Positions 1-12,348 are shown, numbered from the stretch's first letter. The stretch is DNA of 64,000 nt from Akebia trifoliata (GCA_017979445.1 CM030706.1:19454967-19518966); one strand, 5' to 3'. Translations and numbers: made by a program. The notes: a model not told the origin generated them from the sequence alone.

Positions 1-204
1 CAAGGTGGCGACAAGTGGGTAAGTAAAAAGGGAAATATACATGAACAAAGATCTGAAGAAAGAAAGAAAAGCGTCAGATGATAAACGAGACACCAAGAAA
101 GAAACTGAGAAAAAACAAAATGGAGATCCCTTTTACGTCAACAAACTGCCAGAGAAGCGTGTGAAAATCCCAGCTCCACGAGGTGCAGTGATGCCCTCCA
201 CTAC

Positions 205-1260
205 CTAGTCCAAACCAGCAAGAATGGTACCATAAATAAGACTCTCCCAGTCAAAGTCACCAATGTGATCGATATCGTGCATGACTAAGAGGAAAGTGGT
301 AGAGACTAATGAGTCATCCTCCAAAAAGAAACAGCTACCGATGAGGAGAAGGAAGCAAATATGGAAAATAATGTCGAAGTCCCTATCTCTAAACCGGGCT
401 GATCTCTCTCGATAGGTGTGAGGGGCTCCGTCTTCTCCCTCGATCAGCAACAAACCCATCAGCACCTCTGTACTGATCCTCCCCATCTTCCCCACCATAG
501 AGGCAAGGACTTTAGTAAGGCCCCAAATCTCGCCTACCTCCTGGGCCGATAACATAGTCAAGGGCAGGGGCTCCCCATCCATCGCTATGCCCGTGATCGC
601 CACAAAATCAGAGGGCCTAATACCAATCTCCACCTCGGGCATGTGGAAAGAATGAGTCGCTAGGAACCACTTCTCTACCATGGCTAGAAACAGAGGTCGA
701 TCTGCTCTGAAAGTCGGTATCTGCAAGAAGGCTCCGAAGCCCACTATAGCAAACTGCGTCTTGATATCGTCAAAAAATAGGGCAGCAGTAGCAAGAAATG
801 CGCTCCATCTCCCTCGAAAGCTGGCTGAAGGATAAGGGGTAGGAATGTCCAAACAAACCAACATGGAGACATGCCTCCCCAATCCATGAAGAAGAGAGGT
901 ATCTGGGACCCTCTCGCTCTCCTTTGCAGGGATCTCCACCTTGGGAGCCTCACGACCCACTCGGCCAACGCCTACGGTCCTATCTGCCCGGCCTCGGCCA
1001 CTACGTCGGCCTCTACCACCACTGTTACCCGGTAAGTTCTCAACCGTACCACTATGAGAGGTGCTGGCCTCATCTGCCCTGCTACCGGATGAAGAACCAG
1101 CCACCGAAGATGAATCAAGTCTCCGTGAAGGCTGCCTCGGCCAGCTATACTCCGTCACCACCTTAGACCCCAAAGCAAAGCGAGCCCGAGTCCGGGGCCT
1201 CGCCTCTTCCTCCTCATCGGACGACTGATGCACTACTCGGCTCCTCCGCTCTCTACCCAT
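205..1260 (-). CDS. Antisense ORF with a plant-mobile-domain-like region
   Basis: The ORF encodes 351 residues. The first ~120 are low-complexity, rich in Arg, Ser, Gly and Glu, with an acidic run (SSDEEEEARPR) near the start. From about residue 125 the protein is folded-looking and resembles the plant mobile domain / aminotransferase-like domain family found in transposons and a few plant genes (for example RPSDFVAITGIAMDGEPLP, then DFDWESLIYGTILAGLD at the end). That family is usually longer. The frame stays fairly open after the stop at about 205, so the stop may be a nonsense mutation that truncates the domain. It is antisense to the host retrotransposon. Its role in the element is unknown. 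Confidence 0.55.
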   Translation of the reverse strand: MGRERRSRVVHQSSDEEEEARPRTRARFALGSKVVTEYSWPRQPSRRLDSSSVAGSSSGSRADEASTSHSGTVENLPGNSGGRGRRSGRGRADRTVGVGRVGREAPKVEIPAKESERVPDTSLLHGLGRHVSMLVCLDIPTPYPSASFRGRWSAFLATAALFFDDIKTQFAIVGFGAFLQIPTFRADRPLFLAMVEKWFLATHSFHMPEVEIGIRPSDFVAITGIAMDGEPLPLTMLSAQEVGEIWGLTKVLASMVGKMGRISTEVLMGLLLIEGEDGAPHTYRERSARFRDRDFDIIFHICFLLLIGSCFFLEDDSLVSTTFLLVMHDIDHIGDFDWESLIYGTILAGLD

Positions 1261-1309
1261 CTACAAGTCGCCATGTGATCGATCAACAATGCAAAAATCC
1301 TATGATCAC

Positions 1310-1760
1310 GTATCTCGATGAAGCTATCTCAGTCAAATCTGAGTCAAACCTACCTAGTCAAACCAGAGTCAAACCCAATCGACTCGATCAATCCCAGTCC
1401 ATCTAAGGCAAACTTAGTCAACTCGAGTCAAACCCAGTCAACTCGAGTCAAACCTAGTCCATCTAAGTCAAATTCAATCTAATCCGAGTTTAAACCCAAT
1501 TAACCCAGTCAACCCACTCAACTTAGTCAACCAAACCAACCCAACCAAAACTTAGTCAAACCAGTTTAGCCCTAGACCAAGTCAACCCATTCAATCCAAA
1601 CCCACCCACTAAGTCTAGTCGACTCAAGGTCAACTCAGTCAATCGAAGTTAATTCAACCCAGTCTAACCCCAAACCGAGTCAAACCAGTTTAAACCTAGT
1701 CAACCTAATCAAAGCCAATCAAAACCTAGTCAAATCCAATCAACCCATCCAAACCCAAAA
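1310..1760. repeat. Degenerate short tandem repeat based on gtcaaaccca
   Basis: The block is built of loose copies of a 10-14 base motif such as gtcaaacccagtcaactcga. The copies are too diverged for an exact period. It lies just upstream of the antisense ORF and inside the non-coding tail of the retroelement. Confidence 0.7.
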
Positions 1761-2114
1761 CAATACCCATTCGTACCCATGGACTGTCACAATCCTATCA
1801 AGAGATCATTGGAAAACAAGCAAGCATGGGTTCTCAAAGCAAAACGAAATATCCCTATTTTAAAGTGAGATAAGAAACGTAAAAAGAAAACAAGCATGAT
1901 CAAAATAAAAAATAAAAAAAGAAAGAATCTGATAATTCCTAAATAGTCCAAAGCCAACCAGTCCTATACCAACCCCAAACGGTCCTTAAACTACATCTCT
2001 TCCCACTTAAAACAATTTCCAAAAATACCCCTTCAACCAATCTATACCATCACTTCTTCACTAAACAATCCCTCAAACAAACCACCCGGTTCCCCTTTTT
2101 TCACCCTAAACAGT

Positions 2115-2436
2115 CCCAACTTTAGCCCACTAAACAAACCAAAATCACTCCTTAACCGTCAAATTTATCACTAAAACAGTCCCAACACGACCCTAACCAT
2201 CTTTAAACCCCTATCCAAAATAGCCTCTCGATTACCACCCTAAATGGTCAATCCATTTCAACCACCCTAAATAGTCCCAACTTTAGCCCACTAAACAAAC
2301 CAAAATCACCCCTTAACCGTCAAATTTATCACCAGAACAGTCCCAACACGACCCTAACCATATTTAAACCCCTATCCAAAATAGCCTCTTGATTACCACC
2401 CTAAAAGGCCAATCCATTTCAAACCTTAAACCACCC
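2115..2436. repeat. Tandem duplication, 161-bp period
   Basis: Two head-to-tail copies (about 2115-2275 and 2276-2436) both open with cccaactttagcccactaaa and run in parallel through taaccgtcaaatttatcac and caaaatagcctct. They differ at a modest number of sites. Confidence 0.85.
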
Positions 2437-3671
2437 TTAAACAGTCCACACCTTCACCACCTCATGACACCTCACCCATCCCCGAAATGATCCAAATACC
2501 TGCCCAATCCCAGAATTAAGGCCCACTTGCACTATTACTAACAACCCCCAGATCTACCTATCACCATCCTTTCTAGCATTGGCCTCATGAACCTTCGCCA
2601 AAACACACCCCAACAGGATCCATCTCAACCACTATCCCCATGTAAACTAGCCACTATCATCAACACCATCACCATACCCTTCTCCAAAACAAGCCCCAAC
2701 TCCTTAGAGTCTTTATGAATCCACCACCACCTCTAAACCGTCCATGACCAACAAAATAAACAATGCATAAAGAGAACAACGAACAATCCAAACGATTTCA
2801 CAGCAAATAGTCCAAAACAAATAAGAAAATGAGTGGCCAAACATGATTAATGGTCATGTTCGGACGGCATGCAAGAGTAATTCTCATAAACAAACAGGAG
2901 AAGGAAAATTAGAAACTCGAAATAGAGGTGTCATTGGTGCACAAAAAATATTCAAAAGTAAACATTCTCATGTGAAAAATTAGAAAAAAAATCAACTCAG
3001 GACTTACCTTGACGGGAAACCGCAATCCAAGTGAAATCTTCGAAGCTTTAAAACTCGTTTACGACCACGCCAAATGCTCAAACTAACAAAGAGCAAGAAG
3101 AAGATGAAGAGAAGGGAGAGAAATTGTCAGAGGAAGGAAGAAAGGAAGAAAAATTGAAAGAAATCGAAAATGAAAGGGCGCAAGGCTTAAATCGTTTGAA
3201 ATTCGTACTAGTCCGTGTTACTAGTACGGATAAGGCCTAAATAGCGCCATCCGTGCTCCAAATACGGATGAAAGAGATAGAAGTGTAATCAGTCAAAAAT
3301 CAAAATAATAAAAATCAAAAAATCAAAAAATCAAGAACATCAAAAAGTCAAAAAAAAAAAAATCAGAAATCAGAAAAATTTAAAAATCCTTTTGAGATAC
3401 AATCAATTCCGAATTGTTAAAACACGATCGAGAAATACCCAAATTTCAAAAATCACTAAATCTTCATCAAATCCAAGGTCTCACACGAGCTCCACGCCAT
3501 CGAGACCAAGGAATCAATAAGGTAACTCTGTCAGACCCCGTGCTTGAGTAACCATTTTTATACAAAGTCATCAATTCAACCGGTAATTCAAAGTCGTGTT
3601 TTGCAAAATTTCGTCTGGCCTGTACAAATAGGGGTTTAGTCTATTCTTTGCAGTTCTTTGCACGCAATTCC

Positions 3672-3687
3672 TGCAAAGAAGGGCAGT
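3672..3687 (+). other. Polypurine tract before the 3' LTR
   Basis: The purine-rich run gcaaagaagggcagt directly precedes an LTR start at 3688. It resembles the tract before the LTR at 61638 (caaagaggggcatg). In LTR retrotransposons this primes plus-strand DNA synthesis, so it marks 3688-5893 as a 3' LTR. Confidence 0.65.
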
Positions 3688-5893
3688 TGTAGACACTCCA
3701 ATTTGAACCGGCCCTCACTTGAAAGGGCCCAAAAATAGCAATTTTTCAATAAATTTGACCAACAGACCTCGATGTCTCGAATCATCGAAATATGACATTT
3801 TCGTCAAAATCAAAGCCTCTAACACCTCTCAATAGGTTAGTAGGCTCACTAAAAGATTTGACAAGCTCCTTTCTACCCCGCTCGTCTCAAAACATCGATT
3901 TTTCGACAAAATAGGCCAACGGGCCTCAAAGGCCCAAAATGGTAGAAGGTAGCAACTTGATTGAACTAAGGCCCCTAAGACCACCCAATGGTCCAAGGGA
4001 CCGTACTCATCGTACGTTGTCCCAACCTTCACCGCTCCACGCTTGCATCCAAGCGTTCGATGAAATTATCCAACGGGCCTAAAAAGCCCGATTCGCCAAC
4101 ACGTGGCATTTTAATCGATCTAATAATTTCTAAAAATCATAAAAAGATAAAAAAATGAAAAAATGTGAGACTTGGGACGCCTACCCCTCATCTACCTCCC
4201 ACCGCTCCACTTCCAAAGCCGCAAACATCCGAAGCCCACAAACATTTACCTCTTTCTTAAATTAATTTCCCACCGTACACCCTAACCCAAAACTAATCCT
4301 ATGTCACCTCAATCCTAAAAGCTACTCATCCTCAAAATCCAACCCAAAACAAGCCTTACCCAATCCAAAATAACCTACAACCCCAAAGTCCAACACCAAA
4401 AGCCCACAAGGCATCACCATATCCATATCCAATTATCCAACCAACAACCTTAATCCATCAACCACTACCTACATCAACTAATCACGATCTTCACACCAAA
4501 AGATGACACATGTCATCACCACTCTTCACCTCCCTCATCTAATCACCCATCCCCATCACCATTCTCTAAACACTCCATCTAACCTACATCACCTCTCTCC
4601 AAAATCACCTCAACCTATACCCTAATCCATCACCATTCTCTAACATCATCAACCACCCATATCACCACCCATATCCCTTAGATATCAACCAATCACTTTC
4701 CCTTAAAATATTCCAAGAAAATCACCTCAACCCATACTTCCCTCATCATCAACCAACTAACACACACCATTCTCTCTAATCAAACAACCCCCATCAACCA
4801 ATCTTATCACCTCATCCTCTTATCACATATGCCACATGGCATCATCCCCTTCCTCCTCCCAAAAACTAACCAATCAACCTCTTACACAATCCATTCTCCT
4901 AAATCTAAACACCTCATCTCTTCAACCAACCTAACACTCCTTCTCCAAACAACCCTCATACACCCCATTCCCTCCATCAACCATCACTCATCTCATCTTA
5001 CCAAACACTCTATCCAAATGGATTTGGGTATGATCCAAACCATTTGGATCAAAACCTCACCCATTTCCATCTTTTACACAAATGCCCTCACTTTCATTCT
5101 AAATTTCAAACCTTCTACCCCTAAAACCTATGCCATTATCCCTCATTCCAAACTTTAAACCCATTATACCCCCAAACATCCTCCCAACACCTATAAATAC
5201 CCCTCCCCTCCTTCCAAAAATGATTACCATGTCTTACTAGAAAAAAAAGAAAAATATTTTCTCTACTCATCTCTACTCTACTATTCTCTCATACCACCTT
5301 CTAAAAAAGACAACTTCACTCTCATACTTCACTAAGGACCTAAGAAGCATAGAAGAAGAAGAAGAAATGAAGAAACAAGGGTGAACTTGGAGCTTCAAGG
5401 TGGGTTCGGAGTACACCCCCCTTATCTCTCTATCCTCCCCTTATCCCTTTTCTAAATATCCCATTTTTTCTCTTTTATTTTTATTTTAAATGAGTGGACC
5501 CCAAGGCTAAAGGTTCATAAGGGTCATTTCCATCAATGAAATGACCCTATGATCAAGCCAAAAATGAATCCTGATCTTGGGACCAAAATGCACACACGTG
5601 ACACTTTTATTTTATCTTTTTTATTATCAAATGACCGAGTTGCGTAAAGGTTACCGCCACTTGGGGGGGAGAAAAGGGTGCCTAACACCTTCTCTTTTCT
5701 CCAACCGAGCCGCTTACCCGAATCCCAAGGTTGATTACCCCTTATCCATCGTGAGTCACTAAAATGTCAAAAATGGTAATTTTTTGAAAAATGTGCATCG
5801 GGTGACCATTCACATCCACTTACAATTTGAATGGTGGTGACTCCAAATCTTAGTAGATGTGACCGTCGTAACGACAAAATCCACGTATCTACA
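3688..5893 (+). mobile_element. 3' LTR of the Tat-type element
   Basis: The LTR starts tgtagacactccaatttg and ends acgtatctaca, so it has the TG...CA form. It is the same family as the solo LTR at 44638-46643: both share the start, a TATA box followed by a CT-rich leader, the phrase gcctaacacctt, and a tail with ggtggtgactccaaa or ggtggcgactccaaa. The 5-mers on the two sides (gcagt and atcat) differ, as expected when the left neighbour is element interior. The matching target copy, atcat, should lie left of the 5' LTR outside this window. Confidence 0.75.
5192..5199 (+). promoter_or_regulatory. TATA box of the LTR promoter
   Basis: The motif tataaata sits in the second half of the LTR and is followed by a CT-rich leader. 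The same motif occurs at an equivalent place in the related LTR (45682). Confidence 0.6.
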
Positions 5894-5935
5894 ATCATAT
5901 TAAGAGTACCTTATTGTATCTCACTAGTAAAAATA

Positions 5936-5937
<2 letters not shown>

Positions 5938-5972
<35 letters not shown>
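5938..5972. repeat. TA dinucleotide microsatellite
   Basis: An almost pure (ta)n run of about 35 bases lies just after the LTR. Confidence 0.95.
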
Positions 5973-5975
<3 letters not shown>

Positions 5976-6064
5976 TTAAAAACATAGCTTATCTTAAACA
6001 CTTACTGCATGGAACACTTACTAAATCATAGAAATGGGTAGAAGAAAAATCTTTTAGATGATAT

Positions 6065-6290
6065 CAGTTGAGTCACTCACAATTAGATTTCTTATTAAAC
6101 CTAGTCCATGGAATATCCAATCATTAAGTTATATTTCCATTGAGCTAACTCGTAGATATAGCTTGAGTTACTAAGTACTATTGACTGAGCCACTCACAAT
6201 TATTTTTCTTATTGAACCTAGTCCATGGGATCTCCAATAGTAGGTTAGGTTTCCATTGAGGTGACTCATAGATATAAGCTATAATCCCAT
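6065..6290. repeat. Diverged tandem duplication, 117-bp period
   Basis: Two copies share cactcacaatta, cctagtccatgg and tccattgag in the same order (from 6074 and from 6191). The rest of 5973-6360 shows no gene. Confidence 0.7.
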
Positions 6291-6361
6291 TTTCTCGATG
6301 TACGATATATTTTCTCTCTAGAAAAATCTTTAGTAAGTAGATCTACAAGATTTTCATTAGA

Positions 6362-7997
6362 CTATAAAGTCAATATAAATAATTTTGTTTGAAAGCAATT
6401 GTTTAACGATGTTATGTCTACAACATATATGACGTTACTTTCCGTTATATACAAAATGTTGTGCTCAGGCGATGGCCACTTGGTTGTCACAATATATACA
6501 AATTGCAAGCCTAGGTTTTTCACATAATGGAATATTTTATAAGAAATAATGAAGTTATTTTGGTTCTTCTCTTTTTTATCTAAAATAATAAATTCAGATT
6601 CCATTATGGAACGTGCTATACATATTTGTTTCGAGGATTTTCATGAAATGATTGCACCACTAAGTGTATATACATAACCATTGGTGAACTTTGACTCTGA
6701 AGTTTGATATTCAATTAACATCAATGTATCCCCCAAATATAGATGAATATTTGATATTATGCAACCCATAGTCTAGGGTGTACCTCAAGTATTTTAAAAT
6801 CCTAACTAATGTTTCCCAATATTTTTCTTTAAGTTATGATTATAATCAAAAGGTGTTTTAATAAGACTAATTTCAAACTTATTGATTTTCTTCAAAATAT
6901 TTTCAATATAATGTAATTAAGATAAAACTAGTTCATATGATGTTCTTGTGATTTTAATTTCAAGAATAACATCGGCTACATTTAAATCCTTCATATTGAA
7001 GTTATTGGTCATCATTCTTTTAATGGATTTAATGATATTCTTATTAATCCCTATAATAAGCATATCATCCACGTAAAGACAAAGAATGACACATACATTA
7101 TCAATATTTTTTTAATAGACACATTTGTCGCACTCATTGATTTTAAACCTATTCTTTATCATGACACCGTCAAATTTGTAGTGTCATTGCTTGGGTGCTT
7201 CTTTTAATCTACAAAGTAATTTTACAAGCTTACATATATTCTTTTCTTGTTGTTTGACAATGAACCCTTCCGGTTGTCTCATGTAAATTTTCTCATCTAA
7301 TTCACTACTTAAAAATATTGTTTTCACATCCATTTGATGTATTTCAATTTTATATAAAGAATTAATAGCTATTAACATCTGAATTGATATTATTGTCATA
7401 ATAGGTGAATACGTATCAAAATAATTTAAATCTTCTTTTTGTTTGAATTCTTAGCAATGAATCTTTCCTTGTATTTATCAATGGAATCATTTGGCTTCAT
7501 TTTTCTCTTAAAGATCCATTTGTAACCTATTCGTTTGCTTCCTAGTAGAAGACTCATCTAATTCACCACTTAAAAATGTTGTTTTCACATCTATTTGATG
7601 TAGTTCAAGTTTATACAAAGCAATAATACCTATTAACATCTAAATTGATATTATTGTCATAATAGGTAAATACGTATCAAAATAATATAAATCTTTTTTT
7701 TGTTTGAATTCTTAGCAATGAATCTTTCCTCATATTTATCAATGGAACTATCAGGTTTCATTTTTCTCTTAAAGATCCATTTGCAACCTATTAGTTTACT
7801 TCCTAGTGGAAGACTCATTAATTCTTATGTATAGTTTTGCATAATGGATTAAATATCATTATTCACGGTCTCTTTCCAAAATGATGTTTCAAGAATGGAT
7901 ATGGCCACTTTATAGTTTTGATGTTCATTTCCAATGAAAACTATTAGAAAATATGGACCAAATGATTTAGAGATCCTAGCTTGCTTATTGTGTCTAG
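6362..7997 (-). pseudogene. Decayed Ty1/Copia pol (reverse transcriptase and RNase H)
   Basis: Minus-strand translation gives broken pieces of Copia polymerase in the expected order. RT N-terminal residues ARISKSFGPYFL and SFWKETVN lie near 7850-7990. RT core EIHQMDVKTIFLSSELDEKIYM and the RLKEAPKQ block are at 7184-7399. The catalytic block LYVDDMLI is near 7060-7090, and an RNase H start MESEFIILDKKEKN is at 6604. Frames shift between these pieces and stops are frequent, so it is long dead. No Copia LTR could be delimited. The upstream half (gag and integrase) is absent because the relic is cut at 7998. Confidence 0.85.
7291..7815. repeat. Tandem duplication inside the Copia relic, about 262-bp period
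   Basis: The segment starting ctcatctaattcactacttaa at 7291 recurs at 7553 and runs in parallel through cttagcaatgaatctttcct and ctcttaaagatccatttg. It duplicates part of the RT coding sequence, so the ORF downstream on the minus strand is repeated. Confidence 0.85.
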
Positions 7998-8060
7998 CAC
8001 TACAAGAATATTGCAAATTAGGAACATGGGTGTAAAACAATTTAAAGTTATTTCTTAATA
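7998..8060 (+). mobile_element. Possible CACTA-element left terminus
   Basis: The sequence cactacaagaatattgcaa begins at 7998 exactly where the Copia homology stops. CACTACAAGAA is a common terminus of plant CACTA transposons. The flanking 3-mer is tag. I found no matching inverted end (ttcttgtagtg followed by tag), so this is a candidate only. Confidence 0.4.
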
Positions 8061-9148
8061 AAAATGATTTTAAGCCATTTTAGTATCCAAAATCATTTTA
8101 AAATTTTCTCTTCATCAGAGAGTATATCGAGAATTGCATTTAGGGCTCAAATTCTAATAGGGACAAGAAATTTAAAAGGGAGGAGTGAACCCTAAAGCTC
8201 AAGATTTCTCCCTTCTACATCATCTTTATCGTTGATTTTCCTTTTTTTGATATTTGATTTTGGTTTTGATATTCACAAAACCTTAATGCTTAGCTATTTT
8301 AGATTGAAACAAACCCTAAAGCTCGAGCTCTTATTGTCCAATCTTCAATTTCAATTTAGACCTTCACAAAATTGTAATTATTAGTAGTTTCAAATTGGAA
8401 CCAACTTTAAAGATCGAGATTTAGGGTTGCCATTGAGAAACAAAACAAATTCAATAATTTTTCTCTGGTTTTCAGTTTCCCGAACCTAAACAAAAGAAAT
8501 TTGACTATTCTCTATTTTTTCCTTCCCAAAAGAGTATAAAAGTTTCAATTTTTCATCAAAGGAATGATTTTCTATTTTTATAGGCTTGAGGCTATGATAT
8601 CGATGTAGATGACTATCATAGGTAAGAATTCAAAAACTAAATCAAGCTCAATTTAATGAAATTATACTAGAATTGAAAGTTTTATTACTTTGTCAAATTT
8701 TCTTCCAATTTTGTAACAGAAGGTTGCATACGATCAAACTAGATCCTCAACTATGCAACCTCTTACAACCATAAATTAGATAAAACTAGCAACAAAAACT
8801 TCAAACATTCGCTTTCTAGTTCAAATTGAACTAAATATTTTTTTCAATTAAAGCTGAATCACATTTTCTTCCTCTTTCATTTGTAGATTTTTACTAATTC
8901 TAAAAGAAAGCATGCGATTAAGGTTCTCAAGAGGTTAGGATTACAAGATTGCTTCAATCAAATCATCTATTTCAAAACAATCAATCTGAATCTCTTGAAA
9001 TCAAGTAGTCCTGGTGAATTTCTTGTCATTTTGAGGCCATCAATCAACGCAATGCACATTGCTCTCGATGTTGTAGAGGTTGATCCTCATTGTACAATAA
9101 ACCCATTTTACATGTAAATCTTATCTCATATTTTCCATTATTATTGTA
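8061..9148. other. AT-rich spacer with no supported gene
   Basis: Nothing protein-like was recognised on either strand. Short phrases such as aaccctaaagctcgag recur two or three times between 8180 and 8430, which could be an old untranslated region or transposon body. Confidence 0.5.
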
Positions 9149-12100
9149 TGTGAAACCCCGAATTTCTGATTTGTATCTCGAGGAAAAATAAATAGTGAAA
9201 TTTTGAGAAAAATATTGAAAGTGGGACTTAGGGGTAAAATTTTAGGATGTTTCTGATCATTTTTTAATGGAATCTGACCTCACCATTAAATTCAAAATGA
9301 TCGAAAAACATAGTTTAGCCTGTAAGCACGCTCAAATGCGAGTCCGAATATAAAAGTTGCAAAATCCTCAATTACCGGGTCGGACAGGCTAAAACAGTGA
9401 CTTTTTGTTAGAGGAATAATTTTTAAAATTCGATCATACCATTGGGTTCATAACGAAAAATTATTCAACATAGACTATTTATTTGTCATTTTTGGAGATC
9501 AGGAAGTCGAATTATCGCCAAAAACGAAAATGACATCAAGTTTAGGGGTCACGTCAGGCTAAAAATGTAAATTTTTGATGGAGACATAATTTGTAGAAAT
9601 TGACTATACCATTAGATCCGGAATGAAAAATTAGACAAAATAGAGTATTCGTTTGTCAGATTTGGAGTCCGAATGATCAAGTTATCGACGATCCAAACAA
9701 TTGACAAAATACCAATTTCGTCCCAACTTTTATATAAATAAAAAAATTTAATTTTTTTTTAAACCCATCTTCCCCAACGCATCCATACAACCGAGACATA
9801 TAAAACGATTTTTTTTTTTTTTTTTTTTCTCTTCGACCTTCCACCTCAGATCCTTCGCAAATGGTTCATCGTCGACGATCGCCGCAGAAGGGAAAAAGGT
9901 CCGCAGCTACGTTCTCTACAAAACCCACCCAACCTTTCTTCATTTCACTTTCTATTTCACTCGATATCGTCAAAAATCAGCCGTATTTGGATACGGAAAT
10001 TTCGAAACTTTGACCTCGAATTTCGTCCGTTTCGAGGTCAAACCGTCTTCCGACGTAGAAGGGAGAAACGTTCGTAGCCTCATTCTTTACAAAACCCACC
10101 CAACCTTGCTTCGTTTTACTTTCTATTTCACCCGATATCGTCAAAAATCAGCCGTATTTGGATACGGAGATTTTCGTAACTTCGACCTCGATTTTCATCG
10201 GTTTCGGGGTCAAACCGCCTTTCGCCATAGAAGGGAGAAGAGACAAGCACATCGAGATCTTCAAAACCACCAGGTCGATTTCAAAAATCAGCCGCTTCGA
10301 AGTTCGGTCCATCTCGATTTCCGCGCCAATCGCCTCGATTTCCGCACCAATCGCCTCGATTTCCGTGCACGTGCTTTAATTCCGTCGCCTAATGATTGTA
10401 AGGAACTCTCAATTTCTATTAGTAATCTAGATTGTGAAAATTGCATTTAGGATTTTATCGAAAAATTTGGATGTATTTTTAAAATATAGAATTATTTTGT
10501 TATTTCAAAAATTCACGCCAAAAATTGCATGTTTGATATGTTTAATTATATTTTTAATAAATTATACGTGGGTAGGGTATTTTAACGGGTTATTGCCATA
10601 AATTGGGTCTTGTGCACTGCTCGGACCCCGTTTTGACCTGAAATTTGTATTTTTTTTTCAATATTATTGATAGAAATAAATTCTATAGTTGAAAAATGTG
10701 ATTTAATATTCAATGAACTCATATTGAGTTGATGAATATCAGAAAATGGATATTTTATGAAGAGATTGAAAACTGTAAAAGTCGAAAAAAAAAAGGAAAA
10801 AGGGTATGAAACGGTAAAATGTCAGAGTCACACCCGAGGGGTGATGTCTGCATTTTACGTTGTTGTGTTGTATGCAGGTTGGTGAACGGATATCCAGGGA
10901 TAATGTTACTGGTTGCATGTTTATTTACTTTCTGTTAGCGCGAGGCGCTCTGTTATGTTATTTATTTTAGGCCGGGTGGCCACACTTGCATGGTAGGAAA
11001 CTGGATATCTATTCTCAACCTTGTATTGTTAATTTCTTTTTTTATTTTTAAATGAAAATAATATACATATGTAGCTATTTTGTGAGTTGTTAAAGAGTTT
11101 GTGAATGCCTGAAGGGATAGTGCGTCATATCATCCGGAGTGGTGTACTATCCTGGGATGTACGGTAGGGACCACCAAGCTCATACGTGGTATGGGATGCG
11201 TATGAGAGTGGAGTCACAACTAGAATCCGGGTTTATTCCTCTCTATCTTTACCAGTGAACTTGTAATGTAAAGGTGGTCGTATACGAATGGTTTGTATAT
11301 TTGGGAATCACATGTACGCCTGATAGGCATAGACGAAGATGATTGGTCAGTGATCACTAACAATCTATAGTAGTCGAACGTTCTGACACATCGAAAAGAG
11401 ACCCATTGCTTACGGTCACGTCAAACGGCCAGCCTGAGCCGGATAAATGGTCAACCAAACGTGGTAAGTTTAGCGACTGGCCACAAAATCAGGAACTAAA
11501 AGCCAGAGAGAAATTGTAACATCATGTCCCGACTGAGAGCGATCCAGTCGTGAATCCCAACACTCTAATTCCAATACTCCACCATTGTGTATTATGTATC
11601 TGTTGCTTATTTTGATATATAAAATGAAATCCATATTTAATGTTTCCATTTGATCAATTAGATTTGTATAAAAAGAGAATGTTATAGTGAGTACTGTTGA
11701 TTGATGAAATGTGAGTTTTAAAATGTTTAGTTGCTCATCCCTGGCTATATGTACCAGTTAATCGTAGTTTTCTTCTGTAAAACTTTGTTTATTTTAAAAT
11801 GATTCAGTATGTTTATTCGTTCATGTTAGGAGAGGTTATTGGCAGAGATTGTTGCTTCCTTACTGGGTAACCATTGTTACTCACCCTTTCCTTCTCCGTT
11901 TTTTTTTTAGTTTCAAATCTGAAGCTTGGCGAAACAAGTGTAGAACAAGAGCAAGGATCATCTGGTTGGTCAGATAGACAACCAGAGTCCGTCACCTGGT
12001 AAGTATTAGGGCTATACCCCCTAGTCGTGTCAGTTTCTCCAGGTAGTCTTATGGATTCTGTATTGAGTGTTAGGAATTATGTTAGAGTGAGGAATTTTGT

Positions 12101-12348
12101 ATAATCCTGTATATAATTTTTCTTCTTCCGCACTTTGATCTGTCGGACATTATTAGACGTATATAGGCTTCCGCTAGTATTATATTTTGTTTGTTATATG
12201 CAGGATTGTATGTCGTTTATCAGGTGCAGGTTGAATCGCCTTGGAATGCTAACATAAACAAAGGAGACCATGCCGAAATTTCGAGGTGCCACCTCGTACC
12301 TTGAAATCTGACATGGGGATTTGTGTTAGCGTCCGGCGGGGCGCCACA
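9149..12348 (+). mobile_element. Solo LTR, family S copy 1 (3.2 kb)
   Basis: It starts tgtgaaaccccgaatttctg and ends cggcggggcgccaca. The 5-bp target duplication is perfect: ttgta at 9144-9148 and at 12349-12353. No PBS, polypurine tract or coding region follows, so this is a solo LTR left by LTR-LTR recombination. The length, TG...CA ends and 5-bp duplication fit a Ty3/Gypsy element with long LTRs; the lineage is not determined. ORFs within it (10010-10450) fall in a tandem repeat and are not taken as genes. Confidence 0.9.
9830..10300. repeat. 171-bp tandem repeat inside the family-S LTR
   Basis: The block gatatcgtcaaaaatcagcc recurs at 9963 and 10134, flanked by matching gaagggagaaac and acaaaacccacccaacc segments, with part of a third unit at each side. 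Equivalent blocks occur in the other two LTR copies (about 20090-20480 minus, 24240-24450 plus). Copy 3 appears to have fewer units. Confidence 0.8.

Larger units (their letters stand above)
1..3687 (+). mobile_element. 3' internal part of a Tat-lineage Ty3/Gypsy retrotransposon (runs off the left edge)
   Basis: This stretch leads into a polypurine tract and an LTR at 3688, so it reads as the downstream non-coding part of an LTR retrotransposon on the plus strand. It carries an antisense ORF (205-1260) and then about 2.4 kb of C/A-rich, repeat-laden DNA without a convincing gene. An antisense ORF downstream of pol is known from some Tat-lineage elements. No gag or pol lies inside the window, so the lineage is inferred from the polypurine tract, the LTR start tgtagacactcc and this layout. 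From 2440 to 3670 I see only AT-rich sequence. Confidence 0.6.

Noticed and set aside
4829..5158. 109-residue Pro/Ser/Thr/His-rich ORF
   Set aside because: It lies in the C/A-rich upstream part of an LTR, before its TATA box, and has no domain features.
10010..10450. 146-residue ORF and its counterparts at 20000-20347 and 24175-24633
   Set aside because: They lie within the tandem repeat of the family-S LTR. Similar ORFs arise on both strands, and the frames differ between copies.
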